The translations under genes were made by a program, and so were the position numbers. A stretch of DNA of 9,456 nucleotides from Actinomycetota bacterium (lineage in GTDB: Bacteria > Actinomycetota > Actinomycetes > S36-B12 > UBA5976), in the NCBI GenBank assembly GCA_005789325.1, contig SXYE01000073.1:1-9456 (forward strand), given 5' to 3'. This document shows, one piece after another, positions 1 through 3,701 of the stretch. The notes under the pieces are model-generated. The model worked only from the letters and a program-made list of their open reading frames with translations, did not search any database and had not been told where the DNA came from. The stretch's first letter is position 1, and each line of letters begins with the position of its first letter.

Positions 1-981
1 GCGATGCAAATAATCTTTTGGATCTTGTGGTGGATCAACATGAACAACTAAAGAAACATCATCAACGTGAATTCCACGTGCAGCGACATCTGTGGCAACT
101 AACGCAGGAGTTAACCCTGATTTAAATGCAGCCAAAGTTCTGGTGCGAACAGATTGTGATTTACCACCATGAAGTGCTCCAACTGGAACTCCTGCATGAG
201 CAAGTTTTTGCGCTAATTTATCTGCACCATGTTGAGTACGAACAAACAAAATAGTTTTTCCTTCTCGAGCAGCAATTTGTGCGGTGATAATTTCTTTGTC
301 GTTTGGATGAATTACTAAAACATGATGTTCCATCGTTGAAACTGAAGCTTTATCAGAATCAACAGAGTGAGTCACAGGATTGTTCAGATACTTCTTAACT
401 AATCCATCAACACCTCTATCTAAGGTTGCTGAGAATAGTAATCTTTGGCCCTTTGGTCTGCAGGCATTTAGAATTTCTTTCATTGCTGGCAAAAATCCCA
501 TATCAGCCATTTGATCTGCTTCATCAAGAACGACGATTTCAGTTTCAGATAATGAAACATGCTTTTGTTCCATTAAGTCAATTAGACGACCAGGTGTTGC
601 AACTAAAATTGGCACACCTTGTCTTAAAGCTTGAATTTGATTTCCATAAGGCATTCCACCAGCAATTAAACGAGAATTCAATTGCACTGATTGAGCTAAC
701 GGTGCGATCACATCGTTAATTTGCATTGCTAATTCACGAGTAGGAGACAAAATAATTGCTAAAGGATGATGTGGTTTTGCTTTTCGATTAGCCAATTTTG
801 TTAATACAGCCAAACCAAATGCCAGAGTTTTACCAGAACCAGTTTGTCCACGACCTAAAACATCTTTGCCACTTATGGCATCAGGCAAGGTTGCTTTTTG
901 AATTGGAAAAGGATCATTGATCCCAGATTTGGAAAGGGTTTTCACAATAGACGGGTTTACGCCTAAATCAAAAAATGACAT
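1..981 (-). CDS. DEAD-box ATP-dependent RNA helicase, RhlE-like (3' part outside window)
   Basis: This gene unwinds or remodels RNA duplexes using ATP and probably serves rRNA maturation or mRNA unfolding in the cytoplasm. Reading the minus strand from ATG 981-979 gives exactly 327 codons to the window edge with no stop. Motifs appear in order: Q motif (PFPIQ, residues 24-28), Walker A GQTGSGKT (45-52), Ia PTREL (80-84), TPGR (129-132), II DEAD (153-156), III SAT (184-186), V TDVAARG (297-303), and the first residues of motif VI (YLHR, 324-327), where the window ends. The missing part is the end of the RecA2 domain and any basic tail. The start MSFFDLGVNP matches the usual RhlE beginning, and an in-frame stop lies upstream at 1036-1038 with no other ATG or GTG start between. 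No Shine-Dalgarno is visible; a strong hairpin occupies 994-1020. Placement in the RhlE-like subgroup rather than DeaD/CsdA is inferred from the compact N-terminus and is uncertain. Confidence 0.95.
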   Translation of the reverse strand, partial: MSFFDLGVNPSIVKTLSKSGINDPFPIQKATLPDAISGKDVLGRGQTGSGKTLAFGLAVLTKLANRKAKPHHPLAIILSPTRELAMQINDVIAPLAQSVQLNSRLIAGGMPYGNQIQALRQGVPILVATPGRLIDLMEQKHVSLSETEIVVLDEADQMADMGFLPAMKEILNACRPKGQRLLFSATLDRGVDGLVKKYLNNPVTHSVDSDKASVSTMEHHVLVIHPNDKEIITAQIAAREGKTILFVRTQHGADKLAQKLAHAGVPVGALHGGKSQSVRTRTLAAFKSGLTPALVATDVAARGIHVDDVSLVVHVDPPQDPKDYLHR

Positions 982-993
982 TAAGTTAACTAC

Positions 994-1020
994 TTTCGAG
1001 ACGACTAGCGCGTCTCGAAA
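994..1020 (-). promoter_or_regulatory. Perfect 10-bp stem-loop in the helicase 5' leader
   Basis: TTTCGAGACG at 994-1003 and CGTCTCGAAA at 1011-1020 are perfect inverted repeats around a 7-nt loop. The structure ends 12 nt before the DEAD-box helicase start codon, where a Shine-Dalgarno would be expected. No T-run follows on either strand, so it is not a classical intrinsic terminator. If transcribed, it would form a stable 5'-leader hairpin that could affect translation initiation or be a target of the helicase itself. The inverted repeat is seen directly; the role is inference. Confidence 0.6.
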
Positions 1021-1060
1021 AGATCCTGATTCGATCTATTTACTGCCAAGACTCGCAAGT

Positions 1061-1079
1061 AAACGTTTATTAAACGTTT
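1061..1079. promoter_or_regulatory. 19-bp palindrome, candidate operator upstream of the DEAD-box helicase
   Basis: Nine-bp arms AAACGTTTA and TAAACGTTT form a perfect inverted repeat around one central base. Each arm contains the 8-bp palindrome AAACGTTT, and the two copies are 11 bp apart, about one helical turn. It lies 80-98 bp upstream of the helicase start codon. A possible minus-strand -10 (TAAATA, near 1037-1042) follows, so the palindrome would lie in or just above the -35 region. AAACGTTT resembles the CG-centred cores bound by LacI/PurR-type regulators, but no regulator is encoded in the window. The function is inferred. Confidence 0.45.
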
Positions 1080-1130
1080 TGGCGGGGAGAACGATGAAAC
1101 TTTTGTTCCAACATCTCTAAGTGTAATTCA

Positions 1131-1148
1131 TGACTAAATCATTAGTCA
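1131..1148. repeat. 7-bp inverted repeat downstream of the holin-like gene
   Basis: TGACTAA (1131-1137) and TTAGTCA (1142-1148) pair perfectly around a 4-nt loop. This lies 24 bp beyond the end of the holin-4-like gene and upstream of the DEAD-box helicase promoter region, both on the minus strand. The stem is AT-rich and is not followed by a T-run on either strand. It could be a weak or factor-assisted end for the upstream transcript, or an operator. Confidence 0.3.
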
Positions 1149-1171
1149 CACTGGCACCAGAATTTTTGAAT

Positions 1172-1519
1172 TTAGACTTTTTTAGTCGTAATTTGAGTGA
1201 TCATGCTGGAAATAATTGAAATCAAAATTGCACCGAAAAAGGCTGACCAAAAACCTGTAATCGTCAGGGAATCACTCAATCGATCAGTGATTAAAAGCAT
1301 TGCAGTATTTACTACCAGCAGTGAAATCCCTAAAGATAAGAAAGCTAGCGGCAAAGTGAGAATTTTCAACAGCGTTCCCAAGGTGGCATTGATTAAGGCA
1401 AGAATTAGTGCAATAACTAAATAGTTACGCAGTCCTGCTGAGACTTGAATTCCAGGCACAATCATTGTGGTCACCCACACGGCTAATGCCACAGCGGCAA
1501 TCTTGATTAAGAATCTCAT
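1172..1519 (-). CDS. PF04020 'phage holin 4-2'-like small membrane protein (YvlD type)
   Basis: A 115-residue, very hydrophobic protein with about four membrane segments (roughly residues 5-23, 33-52, 55-77 and 88-109) and a short basic tail (TTKKV). The segment LTLPLAFLSLGISLLVVNTAMLL (positions 54-76) carries the family signature of a leucine/proline-rich helix followed by an LLVxNxxML helix. The PF04020 family is widespread in bacterial chromosomes. Its 'phage holin' label comes from weak similarity, and no phage gene surrounds this one, so lysis is not a supported role; the function is unknown. The start is ATG 1519-1517. No Shine-Dalgarno precedes it, but CATAAT lies 10 nt upstream, which suggests a leaderless or nearly leaderless transcript. 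It is divergent from the DinB-like gene, with only 24 bp between the two start codons. Confidence 0.85.
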   Translation of the reverse strand: MRFLIKIAAVALAVWVTTMIVPGIQVSAGLRNYLVIALILALINATLGTLLKILTLPLAFLSLGISLLVVNTAMLLITDRLSDSLTITGFWSAFFGAILISIISSMITQITTKKV

Positions 1520-1528
1520 TATGTTTTT

Positions 1529-1535
1529 TATTATG
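1529..1535. promoter_or_regulatory. Overlapping divergent -10 elements between holin-like and DinB-like genes
   Basis: On the plus strand TATTAT (1529-1534) lies 9 nt before ATG 1544, with a possible -35 TTGATT (1504-1509) at a 19-bp spacing. On the minus strand CATAAT (1535-1530) lies 10 nt before ATG 1519. The two hexamers occupy the same bases, so this could be a two-way promoter giving near-leaderless mRNAs in both directions. Each matches TATAAT at five of six positions. Assignment is by eye only. Confidence 0.4.
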
Positions 1536-1543
1536 TCAGAGTT

Positions 1544-2029
1544 ATGCTTACCGATATGAATGAAACTGAATTAAAGGCCGCTGTTTCTAAATATATTTCT
1601 GCCACAAATGCTGTTGAAGAAGCATTATCCCAAGGAACAGACTTGGATAAAAGAGCACCAGAGGGATGGTCTGCTCGTATGGTGGTTCACCACTTAGCTG
1701 ATTCAGAAACCAGTTCATACTCCAGATTAAGAAGTTTGCTCGGAGAAAAAACTAGTCCGACAATTATGGGATATGACGAAGGCAATTGGGCAATAACACC
1801 AAGTTTGGGTTATCAAACCTCAGATATAAAAAATTCTTTAGCAGTTTACAAGGCCGTTAGGGCATCAACTGCTGATGTTTTAAATCGCCTAAGTGTTTCA
1901 GATTTAGAAAAAGAAGGAACACATTCTGAAAGAGGTAGGTACACCGTTGCAGAATGGTTAAGGATTTACACCAAACATCCAGTTGATCACGCTGAACAAA
2001 TAGTTAAAGCATTTAAAGGTCTTGCGTGA
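1544..2029 (+). CDS. DinB/YfiT-like four-helix metal-dependent protein
   Basis: A 161-residue protein of the DinB superfamily, closest in its motifs to the YfiT/DinB_2 branch. The segment VVHHLADSE (47-55), followed by PTIMGYDEGNWA (72-83), is the YfiT-type pattern, and HPVDHAEQI (145-153) is the C-terminal half of the metal site. Candidate metal ligands are H49 or H50, H145 and H149. Family members bind divalent metal in a four-helix bundle. Characterised relatives include thiol transferases that use bacillithiol or mycothiol, and maleylpyruvate isomerases; which substrate applies here cannot be read from the sequence. The start at ATG 1544 fits a near-leaderless transcript; ATG 1556 (Met5) is an alternative, and neither has a Shine-Dalgarno. 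Its stop overlaps the start of the DUF2530 gene by 4 nt, indicating an operon. Confidence 0.85.
   Translation: MLTDMNETELKAAVSKYISATNAVEEALSQGTDLDKRAPEGWSARMVVHHLADSETSSYSRLRSLLGEKTSPTIMGYDEGNWAITPSLGYQTSDIKNSLAVYKAVRASTADVLNRLSVSDLEKEGTHSERGRYTVAEWLRIYTKHPVDHAEQIVKAFKGLA
2015..2020 (+). promoter_or_regulatory. Ribosome binding site deciding the GTG start of the DUF2530 gene
   Basis: AAAGGT sits inside the last codons of the DinB-like gene, 5 nt before GTG 2026-2028. It supports this GTG start, which overlaps the upstream TGA (GTGA), and so supports translational coupling of the two genes. Confidence 0.55.
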
Positions 2030-2262
2030 AGAAAATAAATATTGATCCTCAGGATTTAAAACCTATCGAAACAGATGGAATTAATCTTTTATATGTAGGT
2101 ACTGTTCTGTTTGCATTGGCCACTTTTGTTTTGATTTATCAACCAGATTTTATTGACGATCAAACTCAAATAATTTGGCTTCGCATTACAATTATGGGAA
2201 CTATATTAGGTCTAATTGGATTAAGAATTATTAAGCGAAGAAGAAAAAGACTAGGTCTTTAG
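2026..2262 (+). CDS. DUF2530 family small membrane protein
   Basis: A 78-residue protein with a polar N-terminus ending in the family-typical LKPIETDG (11-18), two membrane helices (about 19-38 and 48-68) and a strongly basic C-terminus (KRRRKR, 70-75). The basic tail predicts a cytoplasmic C-terminus by the positive-inside rule. Length and pattern fit DUF2530, an actinobacterial family of unknown function. In mycobacteria, as I recall, it also sits beside a DUF3027 gene. The GTG start overlaps the DinB-like stop by 4 nt. The TAG stop overlaps the TAA of the convergent DUF3027 gene at 2259-2262, so no dedicated terminator fits between the two units. Confidence 0.8.
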   Translation: MKKINIDPQDLKPIETDGINLLYVGTVLFALATFVLIYQPDFIDDQTQIIWLRITIMGTILGLIGLRIIKRRRKRLGL

Positions 2263-3140
2263 TTATTTTCGTCACTTTCTTCTAATTCAGATTCATCGAT
2301 AACATCAGCGGATAAATCTAAATCTTCTACCTCGGTGTCATCATCATCGTCATCTTCATCAATTTCAGCTACTTCAACTTCGGCAACTTCTTCATCAATT
2401 AATTCTGCTGTGTCTAAATTGTCGTCATCAAAAACCATGCCACCAGTTGGAATTGAATGAAGGTCAACAACAATTTCACTATGACCACCACAACCATGAT
2501 CAATTGAAACTACTTTTCCATCATCTGCTGCAAATTTATTTGTGCAAACTCCAAAACTTCTTCCCAATGAACCAGATATTGCAACATAAAATCCACAAGT
2601 TACACATTTATCTGTAACAGCTTCTGCAATTGGAGCACGCGGTCCACGATCACCGTCATACCAACGTATTGCGGTTTGATCTTTACCTAGAACAGATAGA
2701 ACTCGAAATCTTCCTAAACCAACTTCCCAACCTTCTGGGGTTAATTTCTCTTCAAACAAATCATCAACACCTGTGTAACCAGGAACTAAACGAGTGTCAT
2801 CGGGTGCAGTTGGTAAGACATCGCCAACACCAATATCTCCTGGTTCAACTCTTTGTTCCCAAGGAATCCAAGATGAAGCAAGAATTGCACCTTCTCCAGG
2901 TAATAAAAGAATTTCACTAACAGTTACTTCACTTGCTGAATCAACAATTGCAAGTGTTACTGCCCAATTCCAACCAACATAAGCTTTATCAACACATTTA
3001 AATTTGTGTGTGGCAACATTTTCGCCTTCAACAAAAAAACCTAAATATTCTCCAACTCTTTGTTCGGTAATTTCTTCAACTAAAAATTTGCGAGCAACAT
3101 CCTTGGCATTGCTTAGTTTTGTTTCTAATGCATTAGCCAT
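2259..3140 (-). CDS. DUF3027 family protein with zinc-ribbon-like cluster and acidic tail
   Basis: A 293-residue, apparently soluble protein of unknown function from the actinobacterial DUF3027 family. The N-terminal body (about 15-165) contains HKFKC (45-49), GWNWAVTLA (56-64) and a tryptophan-rich stretch, WIPWEQRV (91-98). Next comes a candidate metal site with C179xxC182, C199 and H215-x-C217-xx-H220, which could hold one zinc ion. From about 238 to the end the chain is very acidic and low in complexity, with six Asp in a row (263-268), and is probably disordered. The start is ATG 3140-3138, preceded by a weak purine stretch. It lies 19 bp after cspB on the same strand with no promoter visible between, so the two are probably co-transcribed. 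Pairing with CspB suggests a nucleic-acid-related role, which is inference. Confidence 0.85.
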   Translation of the reverse strand: MANALETKLSNAKDVARKFLVEEITEQRVGEYLGFFVEGENVATHKFKCVDKAYVGWNWAVTLAIVDSASEVTVSEILLLPGEGAILASSWIPWEQRVEPGDIGVGDVLPTAPDDTRLVPGYTGVDDLFEEKLTPEGWEVGLGRFRVLSVLGKDQTAIRWYDGDRGPRAPIAEAVTDKCVTCGFYVAISGSLGRSFGVCTNKFAADDGKVVSIDHGCGGHSEIVVDLHSIPTGGMVFDDDNLDTAELIDEEVAEVEVAEIDEDDDDDDTEVEDLDLSADVIDESELEESDENN

Positions 3141-3159
3141 TTAATGTTTGGCTTTCTTT

Positions 3160-3540
3160 TTAAGCGTCGAGGTCGTTAGCAACTGCTCTTAATACTGCAG
3201 CAATTTTTGTGGCAGATGAATCATCTGGATAACGTCCACGACGTAATTGATTTGAAACACCATCAAGTAATTTGATGACATCTTCTAATGTGGCAGCCAT
3301 GTCGTCAGTATCTTTTCGACCTGCTTTTGCCAAACTTGGTGGAGCTTCTAAAATTTTTACTTGCAAAGCCTGTGTGCCACGTCGACCTTCGGCAACGCCA
3401 AATTCAACACGTGTTCCTGGTTTTGGAATAACTCCATCAGGTAAAGCTGTTACGTGAACGAAAACATCTTCGCCTTCATCAGTTTCTAGAAAACCGAAAC
3501 CTTTTTCCACGTCGTACCATTTAACTTTTCCAGTTGGCAC
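3160..3540 (-). CDS. cspB: CspB-type cold-shock protein with C-terminal extension
   Basis: A 126-residue single-stranded nucleic-acid-binding protein. Residues 1-66 form the cold-shock domain: MPTGKVKWYD start, RNP1 KGFGFL (13-18) and RNP2 VFVHV (26-30). Residues 68-126 are a helical extension ending in LRRGRYPDD then AVLRAVANDLDA, the tail found in mycobacterial CspB and absent from the roughly 70-residue E. coli CspA. GTG at 3540 is chosen over GTG at 3546 because the Shine-Dalgarno GGGGTGA lies 6 nt before the former but touches the latter, and because known homologues begin MPTGKVKWYD. Choosing 3546 would only add two residues. A -10-like TATATA at 3563-3558 implies a leader of roughly a dozen nt, unlike the long thermosensing leader of E. 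coli cspA. DUF3027 follows in the same unit. Confidence 0.92.
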   Translation of the reverse strand: MPTGKVKWYDVEKGFGFLETDEGEDVFVHVTALPDGVIPKPGTRVEFGVAEGRRGTQALQVKILEAPPSLAKAGRKDTDDMAATLEDVIKLLDGVSNQLRRGRYPDDSSATKIAAVLRAVANDLDA

Positions 3541-3546
3541 GAGCAC

Positions 3547-3553
3547 TCACCCC
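3547..3553 (-). promoter_or_regulatory. Shine-Dalgarno fixing the cspB start
   Basis: Minus-strand GGGGTGA ends 6 nt before GTG 3540 and abuts GTG 3546, so initiation at 3540 is preferred. It is the clearest Shine-Dalgarno in the window. Confidence 0.65.
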
Positions 3554-3557
3554 AAGT

Positions 3558-3563
3558 TATATA
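3558..3563 (-). promoter_or_regulatory. Candidate -10 of the cspB-DUF3027 unit
   Basis: TATATA on the minus strand (continuing AAC) is a good -10 match. The expected -35 window (about 3581-3586) reads TAAAAC, a poor match, and lies at the centre of a palindrome (3576-3590). A start of transcription near 3551 would leave only the Shine-Dalgarno and a few bases before the GTG codon. Confidence 0.45.
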
Positions 3564-3575
3564 AGTAGTAATTTG

Positions 3576-3590
3576 CGACTGTTTTAGTCG
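3576..3590. promoter_or_regulatory. 15-bp palindrome over the cspB -35 region
   Basis: CGACT and AGTCG form perfect 5-bp arms around GTTTT. The palindrome lies over the -35 position of the proposed cspB promoter, where a repressor or activator could act. The 17-nt stretch 3577-3593 recurs with one mismatch at 1175-1191. An operator role is inferred. Confidence 0.35.
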
Positions 3591-3688
3591 TAACCTCTAG
3601 GGTAGCGAATCCGATTTCTTCCTGCCTACTCCGCGTATACACCTCTGCTGGAGTTGGGCTGAGTAAAACCCCACCTATTCAACTTCGG

Positions 3689-3694
3689 TAAACT
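3689..3694 (+). promoter_or_regulatory. Candidate -10 for leaderless transcription of the XPB operon
   Basis: TAAACT fits TANNNT and ends 7 nt before ATG 3702, the spacing expected when transcription starts at or next to the A of the start codon. No Shine-Dalgarno precedes the ATG (the preceding bases are TTGTCCGG). The -35 region is not recognisable. Confidence 0.4.
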
Positions 3695-3701
3695 TGTCCG
3701 G

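Noticed and set aside
426..719. A 97-codon plus-strand open frame inside the DEAD-box helicase
   Set aside because: It is antisense to motifs Ia to III of the helicase, and its product has no family pattern.
994..1020. Intrinsic terminator
   Set aside because: The stem is strong, but no T-run follows on either strand and it lies in front of a gene, not behind one.
917..1120. A 67-codon plus-strand open frame across the helicase start and its upstream region
   Set aside because: It overlaps the conserved N-terminus of the DEAD-box helicase on the other strand, has no Shine-Dalgarno and no recognisable protein pattern.
1172..1519. Prophage remnant suggested by the 'phage holin' family name
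   Set aside because: No phage structural, integrase or lysin gene is nearby, and PF04020 proteins are common chromosomal membrane proteins.
2341..2360. TCA/TCG triplet run as a microsatellite or CRISPR-like repeat
   Set aside because: It simply encodes the Asp-rich tail of DUF3027 and has no spacer structure.
2630..2982. Plus-strand open frames antisense to DUF3027
   Set aside because: They mirror the conserved body of DUF3027 and give Gln/His/Leu-rich products typical of antisense reading.
3636..3641. TATACA as an alternative -10 for the XPB operon
   Set aside because: No fitting -35 is present, and TAAACT at 3689-3694 explains the lack of a Shine-Dalgarno better. It remains possible as a second promoter.
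3650..3675. GC-rich hairpin before the XPB operon (TGGG with CCCA)
   Set aside because: Only four bases pair around a long loop; not distinguishable from chance.
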